A stretch of DNA of 34,382 bases from an uncultured Alistipes sp. (GTDB lineage: Bacteria > Bacteroidota > Bacteroidia > Bacteroidales > Rikenellaceae), in assembly GCA_958449275.1 (NCBI GenBank), contig CAUDHE010000016.1, positions 1 to 34,382 of the forward strand, in the 5' to 3' direction. Every line of letters starts with the position of its first letter. The stretch's first letter is position 1. The position numbers were made by a program, and so were the translations under genes. The notes under the pieces were generated by a model, which worked only from the letters and a program-made list of their open reading frames with translations, was not told the DNA's origin and did not search any database. Of the stretch, positions 16,157 to 24,331 are shown in pieces.

Positions 16157-17023
16157 ATGTATGTGGAGATAGACGGTAATTCGGGTTTTTGCTTCGGTGT
16201 GGTGCGCGCCATATCGAAAGCCGAGGCCGCTTTGGCCGACTCGGGCGGCGAGGTATACTCGCTGGGCGACATAGTGCACAACCGTATGGAGGTGCAGCGA
16301 CTCGAAAACATGGGGTTGCGCACGGTAATGCACGACGATATGCCCGCGCTCGGCGGACGCGATCTCTTCATCCGCGCGCACGGCGAACCGCCCTCGACTT
16401 TCGCGCGCGCGGCGGAGTGCGGGATTCGCGTGATAGACGCTACGTGCCCCGTGGTGGCGCAGTTGCAGCGCAAGGTCGTGGCGGCGCACGAGCAGATGAA
16501 GTCGGTGGGCGGTCAGGTGGTGATCCTCGGCAAAAAGGGTCATGCTGAAGTCGTGGGACTCACGGGGCAGGTAGCCGAACCCACCGTCGTGGTGGAGCGC
16601 GAGGAGGATTTGGGGCAGATCGATTTCACGCGCCCGATATTTTTTCTGTCGCAGACCACGCAGAGCGTGGGGATGTTCTGGACGCTGGCCGCACGCATGA
16701 AGGAGCGTCTGGGCGATGAGAGTATGCTTACGGTGGACGATACGATATGCCGCCGTGTGTCGAACCGCGAGCGGGCGCTGGGTGAGTTCGCGGGGCGTTT
16801 CGACGTGGTGATATTCGTCTGCGGCAAGAAATCGAGCAACGGCAAGGTACTGTTCGACGTATGCCGCCGAGCCAATGCCCGCAGCTACAACATCGAGGAA
16901 GAGGACGAGTTGAGACCCGAGTGGTTCGCCGATTGCGCGAGCGTAGGCATCTGTGGAGCCACCTCCACCCCCGCGTGGCTCATGAGCCGCGTGGCCGAAG
17001 CGGTGCGCGAGCGCTTCGCATAG
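16157..17023 (+). CDS. ispH: 4-hydroxy-3-methylbut-2-enyl diphosphate reductase
   Basis: A 288-residue iron-sulfur enzyme that makes IPP and DMAPP in the last step of the MEP isoprenoid pathway. The three cluster ligands are present at Cys12 (GFCFGV), Cys97 (DATCPVV) and Cys198 (DDTIC), together with the substrate-binding His41 (VHN), His75 (RAHGEPP), His129 and Glu131 (KKGHAEV). The chain ends with the usual GATSTPAWL segment. The start codon lies one base after the cmk stop, so the pair is co-translated. Confidence 0.97.
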   Translation: MYVEIDGNSGFCFGVVRAISKAEAALADSGGEVYSLGDIVHNRMEVQRLENMGLRTVMHDDMPALGGRDLFIRAHGEPPSTFARAAECGIRVIDATCPVVAQLQRKVVAAHEQMKSVGGQVVILGKKGHAEVVGLTGQVAEPTVVVEREEDLGQIDFTRPIFFLSQTTQSVGMFWTLAARMKERLGDESMLTVDDTICRRVSNRERALGEFAGRFDVVIFVCGKKSSNGKVLFDVCRRANARSYNIEEEDELRPEWFADCASVGICGATSTPAWLMSRVAEAVRERFA

Positions 17024-17081
17024 AGTGAATACTTTTGATAACGCGATTATATTTCAGTGCCTTATTCGGAGCGCAGCGACC

Positions 17082-17117
17082 GAAGTCCCCTCCGAGGAGG
17101 GGATTTAGGGGTGGGTC
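17082..17117 (+). repeat. CCCCTCC/GGAGGGG interspersed element
   Basis: TCCCCTCC (17086-17093) and GGAGGGGA (17096-17103) form a tight inverted repeat, followed by TTTAGGGGTGGGTC. This CCCCTCC..GGAGGGG..GGGGTGGGT layout resembles a short element I recall as scattered in intergenic DNA of several Bacteroidota. It lies between ispH and the next gene; there is only one copy in this window. Confidence 0.45.
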
Positions 17118-17228
17118 AGATCTGTAAACGCGTCCGAAAGACGCGGGCAGACGACTTGCGGATTTGATGTTGCGTCAGCGGAACCCGGGTCTCATTGAAA
17201 CGTATAATTGCCATTATAATAAGTTACT

Positions 17229-17696
17229 ATGAGATACGCAGTAAGGGCGATAAAATATTTCGTCGCTTTCGTCGTTTTATATTTGGCCGTGACTTGGCTC
17301 AGCCTGCATGCCTCGGGCATCGATGTCTCGGTATGGGATTCGGTCCGTGCGACCGTGCACACCACGCGCGGAGCGTTGCTCGCGGCGGCAGTGGCGGTGC
17401 TCTCGGCTCTCTATCCGCTGTTCGGGTTCGTCACGCGGCGCGTGGAGGCCTCGACCGAGGAGGACCGTGAGCAGGTGATAACGGCTTTCGAGACGTCGGG
17501 ATTCCGCCTGGCGGCCGAGGAGGACGGGACGATGATCTTTCGCGCCGACAGTTTCCCGCGCCGTCTGCTGTTGCTTTTCGAGGACGAAGTGCGCGTCGGA
17601 CAGTACGGGCAATGGGTCGAGATAACGGGCATACGCCGCGCGGTGGCGCGGGTTGCCTATCGGTTGGAGTGGTACATGGATAACAAGAGAAGATGA
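17229..17696 (+). CDS. Small inner-membrane protein of unknown function
   Basis: A 155-residue protein with two membrane segments (about residues 8-26 and 44-66) separated by a short loop, and a soluble C-terminal domain of about 85 residues with an alternating strand/helix pattern (GFRLAAEEDGTMIFRADSFPRRLLLLF). I do not recognise a named family. It overlaps the S41 protease gene by four bases (ATGA), so translation is coupled; a membrane partner for the protease is a possible but unproven role. TATAATTG at 17203-17210 is a weak -7 candidate upstream. Confidence 0.75.
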   Translation: MRYAVRAIKYFVAFVVLYLAVTWLSLHASGIDVSVWDSVRATVHTTRGALLAAAVAVLSALYPLFGFVTRRVEASTEEDREQVITAFETSGFRLAAEEDGTMIFRADSFPRRLLLLFEDEVRVGQYGQWVEITGIRRAVARVAYRLEWYMDNKRR

Positions 17697-19381
17697 AAAG
17701 AGCGATCATGGGATTTTTAACGCGCGGCGGTGCCGTTCTGTCGGTGGCGGCCGTGGCGGCTACGGGCGTGTGGGCCGTGAAGGACGACTTCGGGCTGGGA
17801 CGCAACATGGAGATCATGGTGAACATGATGCGTGAACTGTCGACGCAGTATGTCGACGAGGTGTCGCCCGACAAACTGATGTCGGACGGCGCGGCGGGCA
17901 TGGTGCGCAACCTCGACCCGTATACCGGCTACATGTCGGAGGAGGGCATGGACGAGTTCGAGGTGATGGCCACGGGCAAGTACGGCGGCGTGGGTGCCAC
18001 GATCCGCATGAAGCGCGACAGCAGCGGCGTGGTGGTGGCACAGCCCTACAAGGGTTCGCCCTCCGATCTGGCGGGCCTCAAGATAGGTGATCGGTTCGTG
18101 CGCATCGACGACGAGGATGTGACGAAGTGCACCACGTCCGAAATATCGTCGAAACTCAAAGGCAACCCGGGCACCAAGGTGAAGTTGGCCGTGGAACGGC
18201 TCATGACGGGCGAGGTGGAGGAGATGGAGCTTACGCGAGCCCGAATATCGATCCCCGGAGTACCGTACGCGGGCTTCGCGGCCGACAGCATAGGCTACAT
18301 ACGCCATAACGATTTCACCGACGGATGCTACGACGAGATGCGTGCCGCGGTGGAGCGTCTGCGCGCCGACGGACGATTGAAGGGACTTATTCTCGACTAT
18401 CGCGACAACGGAGGCGGCAGCGTGCCCGAGGCGATCAAGATATTGTCGATGTTTCTGCCCAAGGGCACCGAGGTGCTTACGATGAAGGGGCGCACCGAGC
18501 GCTCGACGCACACCTACGCCACCGAATCGAATCCCGTGCTGCCCGAAGTGCCCGTCGTGGTGCTCGTCAACGGCAATACGGCTTCGGCCTCGGAGATCGT
18601 GAGCGGAGCGTTGCAGGACACCGACCGAGCCGTGCTCATGGGACAGCGTTCCTATGGCAAGGGGCTGGTGCAGACGCTGGTACCGCTGGGCTACAACGCC
18701 TATCTGAAGCTCACCACGGCCAAATATTACATTCCGTCGGGACGTTGCGTGCAGCGCATCAACTACTCGGCGCACAACGACAAGGGCGCGGCGGAGATCG
18801 TCCCCGACTCGCTGATCCGCGAATTTGCCACCCGCAACGGGCGCAAGGTGTACGACGGCAAGGGACTGATGCCCGACGTGAAGACCGATCCCGAGTATAT
18901 CAGTACCTTCGCCGTGATGATATACAATTTGGGGTACGTCGAGGAGTTTCTCGACGACTACATGCGTCGTCATCCCGACATGCAGGTCGACAACGCGACG
19001 TTCGCGATATCGGACTCCGATTACGAAGATTTCGTGAAGTTCATGGAGGACAAGGAGGTGCCCTACGAATCGCAGACGCGTTTGGCTCTCGATCTGCTGA
19101 AGCGCACCTCGAAAGAGGAGCGTTACGACGCGGAGTTCGCCGACGAGCTGCAACGCATAGAATCGAAACTCAACGATCAGAAGACGGATAATCTGCGCCG
19201 CTACCGCGCCGAGATATCGGAACTGCTCAACAACGACATAGTGCTGCGCCACAACTATTACGAAGGGGTAATAGAGCACAACCTCGTGTCGGACAGCACC
19301 GTGATGAAGGCCGTGGAGCTGCTGCGCGACGGCGAACGTTACGCCAAGATTCTGCGCGAGCAGGACACCGAGCGCAACTGA
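17693..19381 (+). CDS. S41-family carboxy-terminal processing protease
   Basis: A 562-residue CtpA/Prc-type serine protease, exported by an N-terminal signal or anchor (residues about 7-30). A helical start (about 35-75) is followed by a PDZ domain (about 95-180, with GVGATI and LAGLKIGDRFVRID) and the S41 protease domain (about 195-365). The catalytic Ser298 (NTASASE) and Lys323 (YGKGLVQ) have the 25-residue spacing known from the family. About 190 further residues at the C-terminus form a helical extension rich in charged residues, as in other Bacteroidota members. Acts in the periplasm on protein C-termini; substrates unknown. It overlaps the preceding membrane-protein gene by four bases. 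Confidence 0.95.
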   Translation: MKRAIMGFLTRGGAVLSVAAVAATGVWAVKDDFGLGRNMEIMVNMMRELSTQYVDEVSPDKLMSDGAAGMVRNLDPYTGYMSEEGMDEFEVMATGKYGGVGATIRMKRDSSGVVVAQPYKGSPSDLAGLKIGDRFVRIDDEDVTKCTTSEISSKLKGNPGTKVKLAVERLMTGEVEEMELTRARISIPGVPYAGFAADSIGYIRHNDFTDGCYDEMRAAVERLRADGRLKGLILDYRDNGGGSVPEAIKILSMFLPKGTEVLTMKGRTERSTHTYATESNPVLPEVPVVVLVNGNTASASEIVSGALQDTDRAVLMGQRSYGKGLVQTLVPLGYNAYLKLTTAKYYIPSGRCVQRINYSAHNDKGAAEIVPDSLIREFATRNGRKVYDGKGLMPDVKTDPEYISTFAVMIYNLGYVEEFLDDYMRRHPDMQVDNATFAISDSDYEDFVKFMEDKEVPYESQTRLALDLLKRTSKEERYDAEFADELQRIESKLNDQKTDNLRRYRAEISELLNNDIVLRHNYYEGVIEHNLVSDSTVMKAVELLRDGERYAKILREQDTERN

Positions 19382-19405
19382 TCGGCAGAAGGCGGACCTG
19401 TCTTA

Positions 19406-19436
19406 GGCGGCTCGCGCTTTACGCCCCGCAGCCGCC
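19406..19436 (+). other. Intercistronic hairpin between the protease and kinase genes
   Basis: GGCGGCT (19406-19412) pairs with AGCCGCC (19430-19436), seven perfect pairs with a 17-base loop that can pair further. It is in the 108-base gap between two same-strand genes and is not followed by a T-tract. Confidence 0.5.
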
Positions 19437-19489
19437 GAAGATATTAATGTCATAATGAAAACAAGGCGTCGCATTGCGCGGTATGACGG

Positions 19490-20668
19490 ATGAAATTCAT
19501 CGGTAACATAAAATTCTCGTTTCGCGGCAGGGTGTCGATCCTCACCGTCGGCATGGTGCTGGCCGTGCTGTCGCTGCTCTACACCAACAAACTCGCCGAC
19601 GTGTTGAAGCAAAAGGAGCAGAACGACGTGGAGCTGTGGGTGGCGGCGATGGAGCGCGTGAGTCGCGAGACGTTCGGCAACTATCTGGTCGACCCGTTCA
19701 TATCGGCCATCGTGAGCACGCAGAACAACATCCCGTTCATCATCACCGACGAGAATCTCAATTTCGTATCGAGCAACCGCATCCCGAACGACGTGATTCA
19801 GGATCCCGACAAATTCCGTCGCAAGCTCGACGAACTCACCGAGGAGAATACTCCCCGCACGGTACGGATCATGTGGACCAGCAACCAGTGCCACATAATA
19901 TTCTACGGCAAATCGCAGTTGTTGCGCGCGCTGTACTGGTTTCCTTACGTGCAGTGGGGAATCATTGCCATATTTCTCGTCTTCACCTACATAGCCCTAC
20001 AATCCACCAAGCAGGACGAGCAGAACCGAGTGTGGATCGGGTTGGCCAAGGAGACGGCCCACCAGTTGGGAACGCCCACCTCGTCGCTGCTGGGGTGGAT
20101 CGAGTATCTGCGCACGCAGGAGATCGATCCTTCGGTCGTGGACGAGATGAACAAGGATCTGGCACACCTGATGAAGATCGTCGACCGCTTCTCGAAGATA
20201 GGATCGGAAACCGTGCTGTCGCTCAACAACGTGAACGAAGTCGTGGGCGAATCGGTGATGTATTTCCGCAAGCGCATCCCGCGCAACGTCACACTGTCGT
20301 ACAACGGCCTGGCCATAGCTCCCGTGCAGGCCAATCTGAATGTGGCGCTGTTCGAATGGGTAGTCGAGAATCTGATGAAAAACGCGCTCGACGCCATGCA
20401 GGGACACGGCGTCATAGACGTGAAGGTGTGGTCGAACGACAAGTCGGTGATGATCGACGTAAAGGATACGGGCAAGGGTATCCCCAAAAGCAACTGGAAA
20501 CGCATCTTCGCTCCGGGGTTCACCACCAAAACGCGCGGATGGGGATTGGGCCTTTCGCTTTCGCGCCGCATAGTCGAGGATTACCATCAGGGCAAGATCG
20601 CCGTGGTGGATTCCGAGATAGGTCGCGGCACGACGTTCCGCATAACTCTTAACCGTGTAACGGAATGA
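19490..20668 (+). CDS. Orphan membrane sensor histidine kinase
   Basis: A 392-residue sensor kinase. Two membrane segments (about 16-32 and 152-172) enclose an extracytoplasmic domain of about 120 residues with a PAS-like FIITDENLNFVSSN strand pair. The phosphoacceptor is His191 in KETAHQLGTPTSSLLG. The ATPase domain has the N box (ENLMKNALDAM, Asn297), G1 (DTGKGIP, Asp326) and G2 (GWGLGLSL, about 350-357). No HAMP domain is obvious. No response regulator is encoded in the window, so its partner is elsewhere. The gene overlaps the DUF4271 gene by four bases. Confidence 0.93.
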   Translation: MKFIGNIKFSFRGRVSILTVGMVLAVLSLLYTNKLADVLKQKEQNDVELWVAAMERVSRETFGNYLVDPFISAIVSTQNNIPFIITDENLNFVSSNRIPNDVIQDPDKFRRKLDELTEENTPRTVRIMWTSNQCHIIFYGKSQLLRALYWFPYVQWGIIAIFLVFTYIALQSTKQDEQNRVWIGLAKETAHQLGTPTSSLLGWIEYLRTQEIDPSVVDEMNKDLAHLMKIVDRFSKIGSETVLSLNNVNEVVGESVMYFRKRIPRNVTLSYNGLAIAPVQANLNVALFEWVVENLMKNALDAMQGHGVIDVKVWSNDKSVMIDVKDTGKGIPKSNWKRIFAPGFTTKTRGWGLGLSLSRRIVEDYHQGKIAVVDSEIGRGTTFRITLNRVTE

Positions 20669-21672
20669 TATCCCGACCGACACATACGCCGAGCCTTCGG
20701 CTTACCGACACTCTCCCCGAAGGCATTCCCGCTCGCTTCGCGACCGATGCGACAGACGCGGAGACCATGCCGGCGGACAGCCTCCGTATCGCGGGCGACA
20801 CTCTTGCGGAGCGCGACGGCGGGTTCATGCCCATATCCGATTCGGCATTTTGCGCGATGCCCGAGCAACGGTTTCCCGACAACGAGACATGGCGCACCGC
20901 CGAGGCCCGTGATGTGTTCGGCGAAAAGGCGTCGCTCGCCGACGGCATCGTCCCCGATTCGCTTACCTCGACGGCCGAGCAGCGGCCGATCGCCGCGACG
21001 GAGGCGGACGACGACGTTTGGGCCTCGGCGGCGGTCAATCTGCTGGTCATAGGCGTCGTGTCGGTCTACATGTTCTGCATATATCGCTATTTCGACGATG
21101 TGGCGGCATTGTTCCGCTCGGTCTTCCGACGCAATGTCCTGACGTCGGGACGGGTCGTGGAACGGCGTCGCAGCGAGATATTCTACGGCTTTCTCGGAAA
21201 ACTGTTTCTGCTGGGCGCGGCGTTCGTGGGCGCCCTGACGTCGGAGGCTGCGCTGCATGGGTCCGCGTTCGTCGAAGTGAACATATTTTACGTGCCTTTC
21301 GCCGCCGTGGGTGTTTTCCTCGCCGTGGTCGCGGCGCAGTATATTCTGCTGGCGGGCATGGGGTTTGTGACACGGTCGTTTTCGGACATTGCGACGCTGG
21401 TGCGCATACGTTTGGTCTATTTCGCGCTGGCAACCGTGATGGTGGCTCCCGTCATGCTGGTGGCGCAGATCTCGGCGGGCGTCGCCGCCGAGGCGTGGTT
21501 CGCCGCGGGATACCTGTCGGCGGCCGTGGCGGCGTTTTTCTTCCTGCGCGAGAGTCTCATGTTCTTTATTTCTAAAAAAATTTCGATTTTGCATTGGTTT
21601 TTGTACCTTTGCACCATCGAAATCATGCCGCTGAGTTTTCTGTGGCAGGCAGCGGTTAGGTTGAGACAGTAA
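20665..21672 (+). CDS. DUF4271 membrane protein
   Basis: A 335-residue protein. The first 120 residues are polar and variable, rich in acidic residues and alanine; the rest has about six membrane segments. The C-terminus, with FFISKKISILHWFLYLCTIEIMPLSF, is the conserved signature of DUF4271. In Bacteroidota this gene usually lies just before hemD, as here; its function is unknown. It begins inside the stop codon of the kinase gene (ATGA). The segment that codes for the conserved C-terminus also contains a likely internal promoter (21604). Confidence 0.88.
   Translation: MISRPTHTPSLRLTDTLPEGIPARFATDATDAETMPADSLRIAGDTLAERDGGFMPISDSAFCAMPEQRFPDNETWRTAEARDVFGEKASLADGIVPDSLTSTAEQRPIAATEADDDVWASAAVNLLVIGVVSVYMFCIYRYFDDVAALFRSVFRRNVLTSGRVVERRRSEIFYGFLGKLFLLGAAFVGALTSEAALHGSAFVEVNIFYVPFAAVGVFLAVVAAQYILLAGMGFVTRSFSDIATLVRIRLVYFALATVMVAPVMLVAQISAGVAAEAWFAAGYLSAAVAAFFFLRESLMFFISKKISILHWFLYLCTIEIMPLSFLWQAAVRLRQ
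21604..21611 (+). promoter_or_regulatory. Possible internal promoter for hemD-rnpA-yidD
   Basis: TACCTTTG fits the Bacteroidota -7 element and lies inside the 3' end of the DUF4271 gene, 75 bases before hemD, after an AT-rich stretch unusual for this GC-rich gene. A TTTC at 21581-21584 is the only -33 candidate at 19-base spacing. Part of the AT richness reflects the conserved protein sequence, so this is uncertain. Confidence 0.4.
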
Positions 21673-21686
21673 AAAACGCTTCGAGA

Positions 21687-22544
21687 ATGGTAAAAAAAAT
21701 TTTGATATCGCAACCGCGCCCTGCGGTGATTGAGAAATCTCCTTTTTATGAATTGGCGGGCAAGCACAAAGTCACGGTCGATTTCAAGCCTCTGATACGT
21801 GTCGTCGGAGTGACGCTCAAGGAGTTTCGGGCCCAGCGAATAGAGATCCTCGACCATACGGCCGTAATCTTCACGTCGCGCACCACGATAGACAGTTTTT
21901 TCAAAGTGTGCGAAGATGCGCGCATCACCGTCCCCGAAACGATGAAATACATCTGCAACACCGAGGCCGTGGCGCTCTATCTCCAGAAATACATCGTTTA
22001 CCGCAAACGCAAGATATCGTTCGCCGACGGTTCGTTCACGGGGCTGCTGGAGCTCATCATCAAGCATAAGAGCGAACGCTTCCTGCTGGCGCTCAGCGAA
22101 CCCCACAAACCCGAGTTGCCCGAGACGCTGGCCAAGCTCAAACTCGATTTCGATCCCGTAGTTTTGGCACTTACAGTCGCCGCCGACATGAGCGACATGC
22201 GTCCGGCCGATTACGACATTTTGGCTCTCTACTCGCCCTCGGACGTGAAGAGCGTGCTGGAAAACTTCAAGGTCGAGGAGCTGCCCGTGGTGGCCACTTT
22301 CGGCGAAGGCACCCTCCGCGCCGCCCTGGAGGCAGGCATGAAGGTGCGGGCTTCGGCCCCTTCGCCCGAGGCTCCGTCGATGGTGAAGGCGCTCGACCTA
22401 TACATAGCCAAGGTGAAGAAGGGCGAGGAGATCGGCGAAGTGGAACTGGTGAGCGATGCAGCTAAAGAGGAGTTCATCCGTTCGCAGCAAAGCAAGCTCG
22501 CGAAGAAGACCCGCACGCGCAGCAATACCGCCGAAAAGAGATAG
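21687..22544 (+). CDS. hemD: Uroporphyrinogen-III synthase
   Basis: A 285-residue protein of the HemD family, which closes hydroxymethylbilane to uroporphyrinogen III on the way to haem and corrinoids. The two-domain pattern is visible: the first half contains AVIFTSRTTIDSFFKVCEDARI and KYICNTEAVALYLQKYI, the second DILALYSPSDVKSVLENF and VVATFGEGTLRAALEAGMKV, typical of the Bacteroidota branch. The last 45 residues are a basic, lysine/arginine-rich tail. Position between DUF4271 and rnpA is conserved in the phylum and supports the call. Overall sequence conservation in this family is low. Confidence 0.88.
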   Translation: MVKKILISQPRPAVIEKSPFYELAGKHKVTVDFKPLIRVVGVTLKEFRAQRIEILDHTAVIFTSRTTIDSFFKVCEDARITVPETMKYICNTEAVALYLQKYIVYRKRKISFADGSFTGLLELIIKHKSERFLLALSEPHKPELPETLAKLKLDFDPVVLALTVAADMSDMRPADYDILALYSPSDVKSVLENFKVEELPVVATFGEGTLRAALEAGMKVRASAPSPEAPSMVKALDLYIAKVKKGEEIGEVELVSDAAKEEFIRSQQSKLAKKTRTRSNTAEKR

Positions 22545-22547
22545 AAG

Positions 22548-22973
22548 ATGGAACGCGCGGATTCTGCATTGCCTCGAAGATCGTTCACGTTGCCCCGCAG
22601 CGAGCGCCTGCGTTCGATGAAGGCCATACGCCGAATGTTCGGCCAGGGGCAGGGCGGATTCGTCTATCCTTTCCGTTACGTATTCGCCGTCGACCACGCC
22701 GCCGCGCCTGACGATGCGGCCCGCGACGGCTCAGTCGAAATGCTCTTCTCCGTTCCGAAAAAATTCCATAAACGGGCCAATCGCCGCAATCTGCTGAAAA
22801 GACGTACCCGCGAAGCCTATAGGCTCGGCCGCGAGGAGCTACGCCGCGCCGTCGTCGCTTCGGGGGCCGAGGTCGATGCGGCGCTGATCTATTCGGCCAA
22901 AGAGTGTCACAGCTATAAAACCATAGAGCATGCGGTGCGACAGATTCTGGAGCAGATCGGTCGGCGTATTTAA
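22548..22973 (+). CDS. rnpA: Ribonuclease P protein component
   Basis: A 141-residue basic protein that binds the RNase P RNA in tRNA 5' processing. The RNR signature is clear at residues about 72-88 (KRANRRNLLKRRTREAYR), preceded by the LFSVPKKFHK strand and a TLPRSERLRSMKAIRRMF N-terminus. It starts three bases after the hemD stop and overlaps yidD by 44 bases. Confidence 0.95.
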   Translation: MERADSALPRRSFTLPRSERLRSMKAIRRMFGQGQGGFVYPFRYVFAVDHAAAPDDAARDGSVEMLFSVPKKFHKRANRRNLLKRRTREAYRLGREELRRAVVASGAEVDAALIYSAKECHSYKTIEHAVRQILEQIGRRI

Positions 22974-23190
22974 GTATGCGTGCGCATTGCCTCTGCTGGC
23001 GGCGGTACGGTTCTACCAATATTGCATATCGCCGTTCACGCCTCCTTCGTGTCGTTTCACTCCCACCTGCTCGGCCTATGCCGTCGAGGCGTTGCGCAAG
23101 TACGGACCGCTGAAAGGCGGTCTGCTCACGCTGAAGCGTCTGTCGCGCTGCCATCCGTGGGGCGGCAGCGGGTACGACCCCGTGCCGTAA
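22930..23190 (+). CDS. yidD: Membrane protein insertion efficiency factor
   Basis: An 86-residue protein with the YidD core: YQYCISPFTPPSCRFTPTCSAYAVEAL, with the three conserved cysteines, and CHPWGGSGYDPVP at the end. It assists YidC-dependent membrane insertion. The first 14 residues lie inside rnpA in another frame; the family usually begins close to residue 14, but no ATG/GTG/TTG start codon is seen nearer, so the ATG at 22930 is used. The 44-base overlap with rnpA means tight coupling. Confidence 0.93.
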   Translation: MRCDRFWSRSVGVFKYACALPLLAAVRFYQYCISPFTPPSCRFTPTCSAYAVEALRKYGPLKGGLLTLKRLSRCHPWGGSGYDPVP

Positions 23191-23214
23191 TACGTAACGG
23201 CGGCGCGAGCTTGT

Positions 23215-23250
23215 AAAAAACGCCCCGAAAATCCGAAGATTCTCAGGGCG
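23215..23250 (-). terminator. Terminator of the TIM-barrel protein gene
   Basis: On the minus strand CGCCC/GGGCG and an inner GATT/AATC stem with two mismatches form a hairpin with a TTCG loop, followed by TTTTTT (A run at 23215-23220 on the plus strand). It starts 24 bases past the stop of the minus-strand gene and also separates it from yidD. Confidence 0.8.
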
Positions 23251-23273
23251 CCTTATCAACAAACGAACTATCG

Positions 23274-24203
23274 TTATTTCACGAATTTGGCATTCGAAAG
23301 ATAGTCCGCGCTCTTGCGGGCCGCGTCGAACACCCGCTCCATGATCTGCTCCTGCGAGAGCTTGCTGCCGTCGGCATTCTTCTCGTTGCGCAGCCATGCG
23401 GGAGTCTCGATCTCCACCACGTAATCTTTCATTCCGTTCTTGTAGAACTGCTTGAATATCCCCTCGAAATCTATTTCGCCGCTCTCGCCTATCACGAAAT
23501 CGTCTTTCACGTGCAGCATCTTGATGCGTTTGGGATATTTTTTCAAATAGTCCACGGGATTTTTGCCGCCCTTGGTGCACCAGTAAACATCGAGCTCGAA
23601 ACATACGTAACGGGGATCGGTGTTCTCAACCAGATACTCCCACATTATCTTGTCGCTGTCCTTCAGCTTTTTGTACTCGCCCGAGTGGTTGTGATATCCC
23701 AGCTTGAGTCCGTATTCGGCAGCGATCTTGCCTATGCGGTTGAAATAGTCGCACATCTGCTTCAGGCCCGCCTCGGTGTAGTCGACGCCGTAGCTCGGAA
23801 TGACGAAATAACGGCCTCCGCACGCCTTCTGTATCTCGAAAAGCTGACGCCAGCGGGCCTCGATCTCGGCCTCCTTGGCAGGGTCCTCCTGAATGCTCGA
23901 ATGGGTCGAGACGATCTCCACGCCGTTGTTGTCGCACAGAGCCTTGAAATCGGCGGGAGCCATGCCGAACACCTTGGTGTCGCCGCCCCACTGTACTAAC
24001 TCGACGTTGTTGTAACCGAGTGCAGCCAGACGCTCGATCGAGGCTTTGGGATCCTTCTGAACGGCCGACATCACCGAATAGAGCTGTATGCCGATCTTCT
24101 TGTTCTTCTTCGCCGCCGCCTGCTGAGGCGCAACGGCCGCCGCCAATGCCGCCGCTACGCATGCCGTTGCGAAGACTTTGCGCAAAATAGTCTTTAAATT
24201 CAT
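23274..24203 (-). CDS. Exported xylose-isomerase-like sugar isomerase/epimerase
   Basis: A 309-residue protein with a signal peptide of about 30 residues (AAAVAPQQAAA) and an AP-endonuclease-2/xylose-isomerase-like TIM barrel: IGIQLYSVM, LAALGYNNVELVQWGG, VEIVSTHSS, LKLGYHNHSGEY, YVCFELDVYWCTKGG and HVKD are the expected strands, with metal-binding His, Glu and Asp residues in the NHSGE, ELDVYW and HVKD segments. Exported members are common in Bacteroidota and some act on oxidised (3-keto) glycosides; the substrate here is unknown. It is a single gene with its own terminator and a TATATTTG -7 element at 24260. Confidence 0.87.
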   Translation of the reverse strand: MNLKTILRKVFATACVAAALAAAVAPQQAAAKKNKKIGIQLYSVMSAVQKDPKASIERLAALGYNNVELVQWGGDTKVFGMAPADFKALCDNNGVEIVSTHSSIQEDPAKEAEIEARWRQLFEIQKACGGRYFVIPSYGVDYTEAGLKQMCDYFNRIGKIAAEYGLKLGYHNHSGEYKKLKDSDKIMWEYLVENTDPRYVCFELDVYWCTKGGKNPVDYLKKYPKRIKMLHVKDDFVIGESGEIDFEGIFKQFYKNGMKDYVVEIETPAWLRNEKNADGSKLSQEQIMERVFDAARKSADYLSNAKFVK

Positions 24204-24259
24204 GGTTTTATGTTTTTTAAGGTTCTTGCAAAATCGTCGGACGAAGTCCGTACGACATG

Positions 24260-24267
24260 CAAATATA
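24260..24267 (-). promoter_or_regulatory. -7 element of the TIM-barrel protein gene
   Basis: TATATTTG on the minus strand, 56 bases before the ATG, in the 128-base gap behind crcB. The leader after it holds a small stem (CGGAC-GAA-GTCCG). No clear -33 TTG is seen at the right distance. Confidence 0.55.
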
Positions 24268-24331
24268 CGTAAAAACCATGAGATATGTTCGTGGTCGGCA
24301 AAAAACTCCGCCGTGCGGGTCTATGTCGCCT

